Assembly: GCF_000712075.1 (NCBI RefSeq)
Contig: NZ_JONW01000008.1
Location: forward strand, 372,001-436,000
DNA: 64,000 nucleotides
Origin: Caulobacter sp. UNC358MFTsu5.1
GTDB taxonomy: Bacteria > Pseudomonadota > Alphaproteobacteria > Caulobacterales > Caulobacteraceae
Direction of reading: 5' to 3'
Below are positions 11,095 through 20,149 of the stretch, one piece after another. Position 1 is the first letter of the stretch, and every line of letters starts with the position of its first letter. The position numbers and the translations under genes were made by a program. Below the pieces are notes generated by a model. The model searched no databases. It was not told the origin of the DNA and saw only the letters and a program-made list of their open reading frames with translations.

Positions 11095-11220
11095 CCAAAA
11101 TGTTGTCATCCCGGAAGCCTCGCAGAGGCTGTCCGGGACCCAGGGGACTGGGCTGAGGCCTTGCGGTTCACCTGGGTCCCGGACGAGCGCTGCGCGCTTT
11201 CCGGGATGACAACATTTTGG
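11095..11220. repeat. Family A composite inverted repeat, copy 1
   Basis: Outer arms 11095-11118 and 11196-11220 (core TTGTCATCCCGGAA) are inverse copies differing by one inserted base. Inner arms GTCCGGGACCCAGG (11131-11144) and its inverse (11171-11184) are perfect. The whole could fold into one long interrupted hairpin. It fills the gap between two convergent genes; a second copy lies at 42199-42307. Confidence 0.9.
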
Positions 11221-11241
11221 GGCGAGCTTGTTCGCCGCCCC

Positions 11242-13542
11242 CTACCCGTCCAGCGCCGCCTCGATCCGGCACACCACGCCGTCCGGCCTGAAGTCGATGT
11301 GCGCCACGCCCGACAGCTCGGCGGCCAGGCCCCGTTCGATCAGGCGCGAGCCGAAGCCCCGACGGCTGGGCGGCGAGACCGGCGGGCCGCCGGTCTCGGT
11401 CCAGGTCAGGACCAGGCGGGGATGGGGTCCGCCCGGGACCACGGTCCAGGCGATCCGCACCTGACCCGTCGTCAGCGACAGGGCCCCGTACTTGACCGCG
11501 TTGGTCGCCAGCTCGTGCAGGGCCATCGACAGCGACAGCGCCATGCGCGGCGACAGCCGCACCGACCCGCCTTCGGTCGCGAACCGCTCGGCCCCGCCGT
11601 GCAGGTCCTCCAGGCGGCCCAGCAGGTCCAGCAGGTCGGCCCCCTCCCAGTTCTCGCGGGTCAGCAGGTCGTGGGCCTCGGCCAGGGCGACGATGCGGGC
11701 CGAGAAGGCCTCCTGCGCCTGGGGCAGGGAGCGGGCGGCGTGGAAGGTCTGGGCGGCGATGGCCTGGATGGTGGCCAGCGAGTTCTTGACCCGGTGATTC
11801 AGCTCGTTGACCAGCAGCCGCAGGTGCAGCTCGGCGCGCTTACGGTCGGTGATGTCGACCGTGGCCCCGACCACGCGCGCGGGCTTGCCGGCGTCGTCGA
11901 AGAAGCCCCGGCCCTTGGCCGAGATCCAGCGCTCCTTGGCGTCGTCGCGGCCCACCGTGCGGTACTCGACGTCGATGTCGGCGCGGCGGACAGGGTCCAT
12001 CGACGCCAGCAGCGCCGCGCGCACGGCCTCGCGATCGTCGGGATGCATGGCCGCGTAGAAGTCGTCCAGCCCGACATCGGCCCCCAGCGCCATGCCGAAC
12101 ATGCCGTAGCCGCGTTCGGACCAGCGCAGCTGGCGCTTGCGGACGTCGTAGTCCCAGGTGCCCACATTGCCCGCGTCCAGGGCCAGGGCCATGGTCGCCT
12201 CGCGCAGCACCTGGTCGGCCTCGGCCTCCTTGCGCTCGGTGACGTCGGACACCACGCCCACGAAACGCACGCACAGGCCGTCCTGGAAGAAGGCCCGGCC
12301 GAAGGTCTCGATCCAGCGCAGCGCGCCGTCGTTGTCGCGCCGGACGCGGTACTCACGGTTGATGGTGTTGTCGCCCGCCGGGTCCATGGCCGCGCGGATG
12401 GCGTCCATCAGCGCCGGCAGGTCGTCGGGATGGACCAGCCGCTCGAAGGCGTCGAGCGGGTTCTCGATCATGCCCTCCGGCAGGCCGTAGATCTCGCGGC
12501 AGCGCTTGTCCCAGTAGCGCTCGCCGGTCTGCGGATTGTGGTCCCAGCGGCCCAGGCCCGCGCCGTCGACGGCGATGCGCAGGTCGGCCTCGGCCGCTTC
12601 CAGCGCGTGCTCGATGCGCTTGCGGTCGGTGATGTCGACCATCACCCCCCGGTGGCGCACCGCCCAGCCCCGGGCGTCGCGCTCGACCTTGCCGCGGGTC
12701 TGCACCCAGCGGATCGAGCCGTCGGCCTGGATCAGCCGATACTCCTCGTCGAAATCGTTCGTGGTCCGCAGGTGGGTGCGGCCGGACTTGAGCAGCCGCG
12801 CGAAGTCGTCGGGGTGCAGGGCCTTGCTGAAATCCGCCAGCGGCAGCCCGCCGACGGCGCGCTCGGGGTCGACGTTGTGGAATCGCGCGTAGCGGGCGTC
12901 GGCATAGACCTTGTCGGCGAGGATGTCCCAGTCCCAGGTGCCCACCCCGCTGGCCGCCCTCAGGGCCAGCTGGTAGCGCTCCTCGCTGGCCCGCAGGGCC
13001 TGCTCGGCCTGGACCCGCCGCGTGACGTCGGTGAGGGCGATCAGCACCCCGCCCACGCCCGACGGCGCGGTGGCGTCGGGCATCGGGCTGAGCCGGATGT
13101 TGAAATAGCCGTCGGTGACCGAGCCGTCCGGCTGGATCGTGGTCAGGAACAGGTCCTCGATGACCGTGCCGCCGCTGGCCCCGGCCAGGATCGCCCGCTC
13201 GGGCCCCTCGGAATCGGCGGCCGAGGTCGGCGGCGCCTCGGCGAAGGTCTTGCCCAGGACGTACGGATGACGTTCGCCCAGCATGGGGGCGTAGGCGTCG
13301 TTGTAGATCAGCACCATCTCCGGACCCCAGCGAAGGGCGCTGGGAAACCGGCTGGCGACGATCATGTCGACGGCGAAGACCAGGGCGAGCGACCACGTGG
13401 CGCGGGCTCCGAGCGGCGTGGCCGCCCAGTCGAACGCCGCGATCCGCTCGCGCAGATCGCCGGGCGCGAACGCCTCCCCTGCCGAAGGCGTGCCTAACGG
13501 GGGCGTGTCGGGGGCGAGCCCCTGATCACGGGTGTCCACCAT
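11242..13542 (-). CDS. Soluble multi-PAS sensor histidine kinase, HWE type
   Basis: 766 aa with no membrane segment or signal peptide, so a cytoplasmic sensor. An N-terminal PAS-like region (about 40-175, with the SRFPSALRWGPEM block common to this class) is followed by three PAS/PAC units, each ending in a 'DITDRK/DVTERK'-type motif. The kinase part has the phospho-acceptor His in LNHRVKNSLATIQAIA, the N-box HELATNAVKYGALS and the W-x-E motif in LTWTETGG that define HWE/HisKA_2 kinases. Such kinases often act in light, stress or general stress response signalling. No response regulator lies next to it, so the partner is unknown. Confidence 0.92.
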   Translation of the reverse strand: MVDTRDQGLAPDTPPLGTPSAGEAFAPGDLRERIAAFDWAATPLGARATWSLALVFAVDMIVASRFPSALRWGPEMVLIYNDAYAPMLGERHPYVLGKTFAEAPPTSAADSEGPERAILAGASGGTVIEDLFLTTIQPDGSVTDGYFNIRLSPMPDATAPSGVGGVLIALTDVTRRVQAEQALRASEERYQLALRAASGVGTWDWDILADKVYADARYARFHNVDPERAVGGLPLADFSKALHPDDFARLLKSGRTHLRTTNDFDEEYRLIQADGSIRWVQTRGKVERDARGWAVRHRGVMVDITDRKRIEHALEAAEADLRIAVDGAGLGRWDHNPQTGERYWDKRCREIYGLPEGMIENPLDAFERLVHPDDLPALMDAIRAAMDPAGDNTINREYRVRRDNDGALRWIETFGRAFFQDGLCVRFVGVVSDVTERKEAEADQVLREATMALALDAGNVGTWDYDVRKRQLRWSERGYGMFGMALGADVGLDDFYAAMHPDDREAVRAALLASMDPVRRADIDVEYRTVGRDDAKERWISAKGRGFFDDAGKPARVVGATVDITDRKRAELHLRLLVNELNHRVKNSLATIQAIAAQTFHAARSLPQAQEAFSARIVALAEAHDLLTRENWEGADLLDLLGRLEDLHGGAERFATEGGSVRLSPRMALSLSMALHELATNAVKYGALSLTTGQVRIAWTVVPGGPHPRLVLTWTETGGPPVSPPSRRGFGSRLIERGLAAELSGVAHIDFRPDGVVCRIEAALDG

Positions 13543-13709
13543 GCCCGTGTTCCTTCCCGGCCGCGGTCAACGGCCAAGGTGCAGCAGACCTCATGGCGGG
13601 CGGGGTTTCAAGCCGCGGCGCTGGACCCTGGGATTCTCATCCAACGAAAAACAGCCCGTTCCCACCTGCGGAGGCGAAAACGGCCGATAATTCATCCGGT
13701 TGCGGTCGG

Positions 13710-15110
13710 CTAGCCGACACTGGCCGCCGTACGGCCCTCACTGCGCCACGCCAACCAGGCCGCGACCAGCAGCACCGCCGCAGCGATCAGGCCCGAGACT
13801 CGCAGTCCGGCGGCGATGCGCTCGGGACCGCCGGCCGCCAGGGCGCCCATCACCGCCACCCCCGCCGCGCCGGCCGCCTGGCGGCAGGCGTTCAGCACGC
13901 CCGAGGCCGTGCCCGAGAAATGGCGGTCGACGCTGGCCAGCAGGGCGCTGGTCATGGCCGGCACCGCCGTGCCCATGCCGCCGGGGATCAGCAGGAAGCC
14001 GGGGACCATCAGCCAGAACGGCGTGGTCGGGGTCAGCCGGCTGGTCAGGGCGTAGCCCAGCGCCGCCACCAGCACCCCGCCGGCCATGGTCCGCGCCGGG
14101 CCGAAGCGGTGGGCGATCCGGCTGCTGAGCAGGTTGGAGACGATGAAGGTCGCCGTCAGCGGCAGGAAGGCCAGGCCCGCCTGGACCGCGTCGTAGCCCG
14201 CCGAGCGCTGCAGGAAGAGCCCCAGCACGAAGATCACGCCGTAATAGGTGAAGTTGACGCCGACCCCGATCGCCACCGCCGACCAGACCATGCGGTTCCT
14301 GAACACTTCCAGGGGGACCGCCGGATGCGCGCTGCGCATCTCGACCGCCAGGAACGCCGCCCCCGCCGCGACGCCGCCGGCCAGGGCGCCCAGGACCAGC
14401 GGATCGCTCCAGCCGCGATGGCCGCCCTCGATCACCGCCCCGACCAGGCCGACCAGGGCGAGGAACGCCAGCACCTGTCCGGGCAGGTCCAGCGGCCGCT
14501 TCTCGCGCGGCGGGACCTCGGGCACGAAGGCCAGGGTCAGGGCCGCGCCCAGCAGGCAGAGCGGCAGGTTGACCAGGAACACCCAGCGCCAGCCCAGGGC
14601 GCCGATCAGCAGGCCGCCGATCACCGGTCCAGCGGCGATCGACACCCCGCCGGCCGCCGTCCACCAGCCCACGGCCCAGGCGCGGGCCTTGTCGTCGCCG
14701 GCCGCCGCGTGGGTGATCAGGGCCAGCGAGGGCGGCACCAGCAGGGCGGCGGCCGCCCCCTGGATCGCCCGGGCCAGGATCAGTTGCAGGGCGTCGTGGG
14801 CCAGGCCGCAGGCGGCGGACGACAGGGCGAACAGCACCAGCCCGGCCAGGAAGGCCCGCCGGGGTCCGAACCGGTCGCCCAGCGCCCCCGCCGACAGCAG
14901 CAGCGCCGCCAGCAGCAGGGTGTAGGCGTCCACCACCCACTGCAGGCTGGCGGTCGGGGCCCCGAACTCGCGGCCGATGGCGTCCAGGGCCACGTTGACG
15001 ATGGTCACGTCCAGCTGGACGATCGTGAAGCCGAAGCTGGCGGCCGCCAGGATCATCGGCAGGCCGGCGGGACGGCGGGCGGAGGCGGACGCGACTCGGA
15101 CGTTGGTCAT
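13710..15110 (-). CDS. MFS multidrug exporter, DHA2 (14-TM) family
   Basis: 466 aa, hydrophobic throughout, with about 14 membrane helices. Family motifs are seen: 'LDVTIVNVALDAIG' in helix 1, 'WVVDAYTLLLAALLLSAGALGDRFGPRR' (loop 2-3 motif A) and a motif C-like 'GPVIGGLL' with Gly/Pro spacing in helix 5 that marks antiporters. It should expel drugs or dyes in exchange for protons. The gene is divergent from an ArsR-type regulator with only 82 bases between, the usual arrangement of an efflux pump and its local repressor. Confidence 0.9.
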   Translation of the reverse strand: MTNVRVASASARRPAGLPMILAAASFGFTIVQLDVTIVNVALDAIGREFGAPTASLQWVVDAYTLLLAALLLSAGALGDRFGPRRAFLAGLVLFALSSAACGLAHDALQLILARAIQGAAAALLVPPSLALITHAAAGDDKARAWAVGWWTAAGGVSIAAGPVIGGLLIGALGWRWVFLVNLPLCLLGAALTLAFVPEVPPREKRPLDLPGQVLAFLALVGLVGAVIEGGHRGWSDPLVLGALAGGVAAGAAFLAVEMRSAHPAVPLEVFRNRMVWSAVAIGVGVNFTYYGVIFVLGLFLQRSAGYDAVQAGLAFLPLTATFIVSNLLSSRIAHRFGPARTMAGGVLVAALGYALTSRLTPTTPFWLMVPGFLLIPGGMGTAVPAMTSALLASVDRHFSGTASGVLNACRQAAGAAGVAVMGALAAGGPERIAAGLRVSGLIAAAVLLVAAWLAWRSEGRTAASVG

Positions 15111-15192
15111 GGCGCGATCTTCGCCCAGGTCGCGGCCCGATGTTACACGCGGGAGTGAAGCATCCGGGCGATGGCTGTCTTATAGTCAGTCC

Positions 15193-15900
15193 ATGGAAGC
15201 CAATATCGCCTCCCCCGCCGCCCTGATCGGCGATCCCAGCCGGGCGGCCATGCTGCAGGCCCTGCAGGACGGCCGGGCCCATCCGGCCGGGGCCCTGGCC
15301 TGGGCCGCGGGCCTGACGGCGCAAGCGGCCAGCAACCACCTGGCCAAGCTGGTCGACGGCGGACTGGTCAGCGTCGAGCGCGAGGGCCGCCACCGCTACT
15401 ACCGCCTGGCCAACGCCGAGGTCGCCCACGTGCTGGAGGCCCTGGCCGTGCTGGCCGCGCCGGTCCGCTCGCTGGAGCAGCCCCGCTCGCCCCAGGCCCG
15501 CGCCCTGCGCGACGGCCGCTGCTGCTACGGCCACCTGGCCGGGCGGCTGGGCATCGCCGTGACCGACGCCCTGGTCGCCCGCGACCTGATCCGCCCCGCC
15601 GACGACAAGCTCTACGCGGTCACCCCGCAAGGCCGCGCCTGGTTCGAGGACCTGGGCCTGGACCTCGAGGCCACGCGCTCCAAGCGCGGCGCGGCCCGCC
15701 AGTGCCTGGACTGGACCGAGCGCCGCCACCACCTGGCCGGCCCGCTTGGCGTGACCCTGCTCAGCCGCATGGTCGCCCTGGGCTGGATCGAGACCGTCGC
15801 CGGCAGCCGCGCGGCCAAGCTGACGACGCTGGGGCGCGAGGAACTGCGGACGCGGCTGGGGGTCGATCTGGAAGCGGTCGAGGGCCGCGCGGCGGCCTAG
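15193..15900 (+). CDS. ArsR-type winged-helix transcriptional regulator
   Basis: 235 aa. Residues 1-85 form a winged helix of the ArsR type (DPSRAAMLQALQDG ... LTAQAASNHLAKLVDGGLVSVEREGRHRYYRL). The C-terminal half repeats a similar fold and holds 'RDGRCCYGHLAGRLG' and 'RQCLDWTERRHHLAG', a pattern seen in long ArsR proteins; its Cys/His residues could bind metal or a thiol-reactive ligand, which is inference. ATG chosen at 15193 because the upstream frame overlaps the divergent MFS gene. It most likely controls that exporter. Confidence 0.85.
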   Translation: MEANIASPAALIGDPSRAAMLQALQDGRAHPAGALAWAAGLTAQAASNHLAKLVDGGLVSVEREGRHRYYRLANAEVAHVLEALAVLAAPVRSLEQPRSPQARALRDGRCCYGHLAGRLGIAVTDALVARDLIRPADDKLYAVTPQGRAWFEDLGLDLEATRSKRGAARQCLDWTERRHHLAGPLGVTLLSRMVALGWIETVAGSRAAKLTTLGREELRTRLGVDLEAVEGRAAA

Positions 15901-15912
15901 GTCTTTTTCCTT

Positions 15913-16037
15913 CCCTCCCCTTCATGGGGAGGGTGGCCCTGGCGGAGCCAGGGTCGGGTGGGGCCTGCTGAGTTAGGCGCCCTGCACCGATCCCCCACCC
16001 GTCCGCTTCGCGTCCACCCTCCCCACGAGGGGGAGGG
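15913..16037. repeat. Family C composite inverted repeat
   Basis: Left half 15913-15963 and right half 15993-16037 are inverse copies with CCCTCCCC ... GGGGAGGGTGG ends and a variable hairpin in the middle of each half (GCCCTGGCGGAGCCAGGG on the left, GTCCGCTTCGCGTCC on the right). It shares its plan with 43217-43350 and 52828-52984. Confidence 0.85.
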
Positions 16038-16145
16038 ACGGCGCCTATTGATTAGGCGTGCGTGCGATTGTCGCCCGATCGTGGAAGATGTCCCGCGTCG
16101 AGACACATCTCAGCGTTGATGATGCGTCATCCCGGGAGCCCCGCC

Positions 16146-16478
16146 ATGCCCGACTTCAAGCTCGCCCTCGCGCCCAGCCAGCTGACCCAGACGATCAATC
16201 CGTGGTCCTGGACCTTCGGCGATTTCAGCCTGTTCACCGTCAACCTGGGCAAGTCGGCCGCCCCCGGCGTCGAGGCGCGGATCCTGGACGAGGTCGGCAG
16301 CTACGGCCGCCAGCTGGGCCGGATCGGCGAGGCCCTGTCGGTGGTCATCGACTGGGCCGAGAAGCAGGGCCTGCCCGAGCACAAGGCGATCGCCGAGCTC
16401 AAGCTGCAGCTGGAGCACGTGGACGTGATCCGGCGGGAGGAAAAGGCGGCGGCGCCGACGGCGACCGCCGCCGAATAG
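16146..16478 (+). CDS. Hypothetical protein, function unknown
   Basis: 110 aa, soluble. The N-terminal third is beta-like with aromatic residues (INPWSWTFGDFSLFTVNLG), followed by helices with regular charges (VEARILDEVGSYGRQLGRIGEALSVVIDW). I recognise no domain. The ATG at 16146 follows GGGAG by about 8 bases; an upstream in-frame start would add 28 less likely residues. Its stop codon abuts the stop of the opposing membrane protein gene with no gap. Confidence 0.65.
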   Translation: MPDFKLALAPSQLTQTINPWSWTFGDFSLFTVNLGKSAAPGVEARILDEVGSYGRQLGRIGEALSVVIDWAEKQGLPEHKAIAELKLQLEHVDVIRREEKAAAPTATAAE

Positions 16479-17015
16479 CTAGGCCGCGTCGCGCAGCTTG
16501 CGCAGGCGGTTGGCGCCCCGCAGGCCGTTGTAGAACAGCAGCAGGCAGACCAGGTCCACCACCACCGCCAGGGCTTGGCGCCAGGCCGGGATCATGTGGG
16601 CGCTCGCCGTCGCGGGATTGGCCATGTTCAAGACCAGCATCAGCAGGCTGTAGAGCGCCAGCAACCCCAGCAGCAGCGGGATGACCGCGTTGGGCTTGCG
16701 CCACTGCACGACGCCGACGATCGCGAACACGGCCGCGAACCCGACGCTCATGGCGAGCGTGGTGTAGACCATCGCCGGGCCCATCATCGCCAGGGCCGCC
16801 TGCCCCGCCTGGCTGCTCTCGCCGTACATGGTGGCCGTGACGGCGCGCAGCTGGGCCAGGTAGCCGTCGATGTTCACGGCGATCAGCGCCGCGCCGAACA
16901 GGCCGTGGGCGGCGCTGACGAACGCCCCCACGGCGCCGGCGCGGCCCGAGGCCAGGGCCTCGTCCTCGGTGGAGATGGCGGCGGCCGGATTGAGCCAGCG
17001 CGACAGGTCGTTCAT
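16479..17015 (-). CDS. Four-helix inner-membrane protein, unknown
   Basis: 178 aa. Hydrophobic stretches near residues 30-50, 85-105, 110-132 and 148-166 suggest four membrane helices with short loops and a basic C-terminal tail (RGANRLRKLRDAA). No domain is recognised. The gene converges with no gap on the hypothetical gene before it and shares strand with the MsbA-like exporter upstream, separated by 68 bases, so both may come from one transcript. Confidence 0.7.
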   Translation of the reverse strand: MNDLSRWLNPAAAISTEDEALASGRAGAVGAFVSAAHGLFGAALIAVNIDGYLAQLRAVTATMYGESSQAGQAALAMMGPAMVYTTLAMSVGFAAVFAIVGVVQWRKPNAVIPLLLGLLALYSLLMLVLNMANPATASAHMIPAWRQALAVVVDLVCLLLFYNGLRGANRLRKLRDAA

Positions 17016-17083
17016 TGGAAAGCCCCCAGGGTTACAAGCTTGACCGCACCATCCGAGGTTGCGGCCGGCCGGTCAACCGGGCC

Positions 17084-18934
17084 CTAGGCCGCCTCCACCC
17101 CGAACTGCAGCCGCGCCAGCTTGGCGTAGAGGCCGCCCTGGGCCGCCAGCTCGGCGTGGGTGCCCTGCTCGACCACCCGGCCGTCCTCCATGACCACGAT
17201 GCGGTCGGCCTTGAGCACGGTGGCCAGGCGGTGGGCGATGACCAGGGTGGTGCGTTCGCTCATGGCGTCGTGCAGGGCCTTCTGGACCAGGCGCTCGTTC
17301 TCGGCGTCCAGGGCGCTGGTGGCTTCGTCCAGCAGCAGGATCGGGGCGTCGCGCACCAGGGCGCGGGCGATGGCCAGGCGCTGGCGCTGGCCGCCCGACA
17401 GGGTCTTGGCCCGCTCGCCCACCGGGGTGTCGAAACCCTCCGGCAGGGCGTTGATGAAGGCCGTGGCCTGGGCCGCGTCGGCGGCGGCGCGGGCCTCGGC
17501 CTCGGTGGCGTCCTCGCGGCCGAAGCGGATGTTGTCCAGGGCCGAGCCCGAGAACAGCGGGCTGTCCTGGGCCACCAGGGCCATGCGGTCGCGGACCTCG
17601 GCCGGATCGGCGTCGCGCAGGTCGACGCCGTCCAGGCGCACCACGCCGGTCTGCGGGTCATAGAATCGCAGCAGCAGCCGCAGCACCGTGCTCTTGCCCG
17701 CCCCCGAGGGCCCGACCAGGGCCACGGTCTCGCCCGGCTTCACGACCAGGTCGAAGCCCTTCAGGGCCGGCAGGTCCGGGCGGCCCGGATAGGCGAAGGT
17801 CACGCCCTCGAAGGCGATGGCGCCGCGCGAGGGGACCGGCAGGGTCTTGGGCTTTTCCGGCGCGGCGATGCCGGGCTGGGAATTGAGCAGCTCGGAGATC
17901 CGGTCCATGGCCCCGGCCGCCTTCTGCACGTCGCCCCAGACCTCGCCCAGGGCGCCGACCGAGCCGGCGGCGAAGATGGCCAGCATGGCGAACTGGGCCA
18001 GGGTGCCCGGCGTCATCTCGCCCGACAGCACCAGGTGCGCCCCGACCCACAGCAGCAGGGTCACGCCGCCGAACGCCAGGGTCATGACCACGACGGTCAT
18101 GCGGGCCCGGGCGCTGACCCGCCGGATCGAGGCCTTGTAGGCCGTCTCGACCGCGCCGCCGAACCGGGTGTCGGCCGCGCCCTCGCGCCCGAAGGCCTGG
18201 ACGGTGTCCAGGGCGTCCAGACTCTCGCCGGCGTAGCCGACCGCATCGGCGAACTTGTCCTGGGCGGTGACCGACAGCTTGCGGACGTTGCGGCCCAGCA
18301 GGAAGATCGGCGCCAGCACCACGGGCACCATCAACACGATGAAACCGGCCAGCTTGGGGCTGACGAAGGCCATGTAGCCCAGGCCGCCGATCAGGCTGAG
18401 CGTGTTGCGCAGGGCCACCGAGACGCTGGTGCCCACCAGTTGCTCGACGATGGTGATGTCGGTCGTCATCCGCGACAGCACCTCGCCGGTGCGGGTCTTC
18501 AGGAAGAAGGCCGGGTCCAGCTTCAGGGTGTGGCCGTAGAGCGCCCGGCGCAGGTCGGCGACGACCCGCTCGCCCAGGCGCGTGACGAAGAAGAATCGCA
18601 GGGCCGTGGCCACCGCCAGCAGCAGGGCCACCGCCGCCAGGCCGAGGAAGGCGCTGTTGACCGCCTCGCCCGAGCCCTTGCTGAAGCCCTTGTCGATCAC
18701 GCCCTTGAAGGCCCCGGTCAGGCCCAGGGTGGCGCTGGTCGAGAACAGCAGGAAGAAGCCGGCGGCCAGGGCGTCGCCCACGTGGCGGCGCACGAAAGGC
18801 AGCAGATGCGCCAGCGGACGGATGTCCTTGCGGCGCGGACGGCGGTTGGCGGCCTCGGCCAGATTCTGGACCAGCTCCGCGCCCGCGCTCGGCCTGCCCT
18901 CGGCCGAAATCTCGCCCGCGTTCACGTCACTCAT
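17084..18934 (-). CDS. MsbA-like ABC exporter (fused membrane and ATPase domains)
   Basis: 616 aa, the usual size of a homodimeric type I half-transporter. Six membrane helices occupy roughly residues 45-340 (GDALAAGFFLLFSTSATLGL is the first), followed by the nucleotide-binding domain with Walker A GPSGAGKST, Q-loop QDSPLFSGS, signature LSGGQRQR, Walker B ILLLDEATSALD and switch IAHRLATV. Such proteins flip lipids, including lipid A, or export peptides. The ATG at 18934 was chosen because AGGGAC lies just upstream; a longer in-frame start would add 35 basic residues. Divergent from rpmE. Confidence 0.9.
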   Translation of the reverse strand: MSDVNAGEISAEGRPSAGAELVQNLAEAANRRPRRKDIRPLAHLLPFVRRHVGDALAAGFFLLFSTSATLGLTGAFKGVIDKGFSKGSGEAVNSAFLGLAAVALLLAVATALRFFFVTRLGERVVADLRRALYGHTLKLDPAFFLKTRTGEVLSRMTTDITIVEQLVGTSVSVALRNTLSLIGGLGYMAFVSPKLAGFIVLMVPVVLAPIFLLGRNVRKLSVTAQDKFADAVGYAGESLDALDTVQAFGREGAADTRFGGAVETAYKASIRRVSARARMTVVVMTLAFGGVTLLLWVGAHLVLSGEMTPGTLAQFAMLAIFAAGSVGALGEVWGDVQKAAGAMDRISELLNSQPGIAAPEKPKTLPVPSRGAIAFEGVTFAYPGRPDLPALKGFDLVVKPGETVALVGPSGAGKSTVLRLLLRFYDPQTGVVRLDGVDLRDADPAEVRDRMALVAQDSPLFSGSALDNIRFGREDATEAEARAAADAAQATAFINALPEGFDTPVGERAKTLSGGQRQRLAIARALVRDAPILLLDEATSALDAENERLVQKALHDAMSERTTLVIAHRLATVLKADRIVVMEDGRVVEQGTHAELAAQGGLYAKLARLQFGVEAA

Positions 18935-19056
18935 CAACTGTCCCTTGCCAAATTCGCGCGCTTTCTTTATAGCCGCGCGTCTCCGAGAGCCACCCGCAAG
19001 GTTCGGCTCCCGCCCACACATTCTTACATGCCGCCTCAAGTCGGTTGGATCGCCCG

Positions 19057-19284
19057 ATGAAACAAGACATTCACCCCGACTATCACTTCATCACCGTCAC
19101 CCTGACCGACGGCTCGTCGTACAAGACGCGTTCGACCTACGGTAAGGAAGGCGCCACCCTGGCGCTGGACATCGATCCGCGCGTGCACCCGGCCTGGACC
19201 GGCGGCAACGCCCAGATGATGGACCGTGGCGGCCGCGTCTCGCGCTTCAACGCGAAGTTCGCCGGCTTCACCGCCAAGAAGTAA
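19057..19284 (+). CDS. rpmE: 50S ribosomal protein bL31, zinc-free type
   Basis: 75 aa. The start [19 protein letters not shown] and [11 protein letters not shown] blocks are typical of alphaproteobacterial bL31, a protein at the large-subunit central protuberance that bridges to the 30S head. The CxxC zinc ligands of the metal-binding form are absent, so this is the C-minus type. An in-frame TTG 12 bases earlier is less likely. A strong terminator follows. It stands as a single-gene unit divergent from the MsbA-like exporter. Confidence 0.95.
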   Translation: MKQDIHPDYHFITVTLTDGSSYKTRSTYGKEGATLALDIDPRVHPAWTGGNAQMMDRGGRVSRFNAKFAGFTAKK

Positions 19285-19315
19285 GCGTTCCGCGCTTCTC
19301 GCCGTAAGGGCGACG

Positions 19316-19355
19316 AAAGGCCGGTTCCGCGTTAGCGGGCCGGCCTTTTCTGTTT
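19316..19355 (+). terminator. Rho-independent terminator after rpmE
   Basis: AAAGGCCGG (19316-19324) pairs with CCGGCCTTT (19340-19348) and is followed by a T-rich stretch (TTTTCTGTTTTG). Confidence 0.9.
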
Positions 19356-19361
19356 TGATCC

Positions 19362-19506
19362 GCCCTCGACGGGGCGGACAGGCGGCGCAGCCGCCAGGTG
19401 GGGGCAAGTGAGACGGGATGGGGCGCACAAAGGTTAGCGGCGGCGCGGCTAACACTTGCCCCCTACGGACCGCTTCGCGGTCGTCTTCCCCGGAGGGGGA
19501 AGAGGC
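19362..19506. repeat. Family B composite inverted repeat, copy 1
   Basis: AGGTGGGGGCAAGTG (19396-19410) is mirrored by CACTTGCCCCCT (19453-19464). Flanking modules are small hairpins: GGCGG/CCGCC, GACCGC-TTCG-CGGTC and CTTCCCC/GGGGGAAG. The same modules in reversed order occur at 30887-31008. It lies between the rpmE terminator and the end of rcdA. Confidence 0.85.
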
Positions 19507-19511
19507 GCGGC

Positions 19512-20021
19512 CTAGGCCGCGCCGAACGCCGCGCTGAGGCGGTCGAAATGCGCCTGCACCGGGCGCGGGGCTTCTTCCTCGGTGGCGGCCTCGACGTACA
19601 TGCGCTTGTCCAGGTGGCGGACGCGCTCGTAGAGGCGCTCGGAGCGCTGCAGCAGGTTGACCAGGCCGAAGGGCAGGTCCTCGACGGCGGCGGCTTCGCC
19701 GCTCTCCAGGCCCAGGCGGTAGTTCTCGGCGCAGGCGGCCTCGGCGGCCATCTCGCCTTCCTTGACCGCGCGCTGCACCAGGAGCCACGAGGCCACCTGC
19801 ATCAGGCGGGTGGTCAGGCGCATGCTTTCGCTGGCGTAGGCCAGGGCGGCGTTGCGCGAGAGGATCTTGCTGTCGTGGCGGCCGGCCCCGTCCAGATAGG
19901 CGGCGGTCTCCTCGACCAGCGTCATGCCTTCCTCGAAGGTCCGATCAAACAGTTCGGAGCGGGCGAAATCCTGGATCACGCCAGCACGCCAGGGGGCCTG
20001 GGCCACGTTCAACTCGGTCAT
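19512..20021 (-). CDS. rcdA: RcdA, CtrA-degradation adaptor (DUF1465)
   Basis: 169 aa, all-helical, soluble. In Caulobacter, RcdA (DUF1465) joins CpdR and PopA to prime ClpXP for degrading the master regulator CtrA at the swarmer-to-stalked transition. The helical blocks 'SELFDRTFEEGMTLVEETAAYLDG', 'ESMRLTTRLMQVASWLLVQRAVKEGE' and 'LPFGLVNLLQRSERLYERVRHLDKRM' match my memory of the family's three-helix bundle, and the length is right. The last residues are Ala-rich and likely disordered (AAFGAA), as in RcdA. Two GANTC sites lie upstream. Family call strong; the exact role here is inferred by orthology. Confidence 0.85.
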   Translation of the reverse strand: MTELNVAQAPWRAGVIQDFARSELFDRTFEEGMTLVEETAAYLDGAGRHDSKILSRNAALAYASESMRLTTRLMQVASWLLVQRAVKEGEMAAEAACAENYRLGLESGEAAAVEDLPFGLVNLLQRSERLYERVRHLDKRMYVEAATEEEAPRPVQAHFDRLSAAFGAA

Positions 20022-20149
20022 AGCTACTCATTGCCCCTTCGAAAGGCCGCGAGACCGTCTCGCCGGACAGGGGGACTGCAACCCCCGTGCCAGACGTGAT
20101 CGTCCCGTTTCGCGACCGCCCCTCCCCAAGTTCGACGCAAATCGTATCC

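Noticed and set aside
11161-13497. Long open frame antisense to the histidine kinase gene
   Set aside because: The opposite strand has clear PAS and kinase motifs; this frame gives only Gly/Arg/Pro-rich sequence.
17015-19060. Long open frame antisense to the MsbA-like gene
   Set aside because: A shadow of the ABC exporter gene, with no domain and a His/Gln/Gly-rich product.
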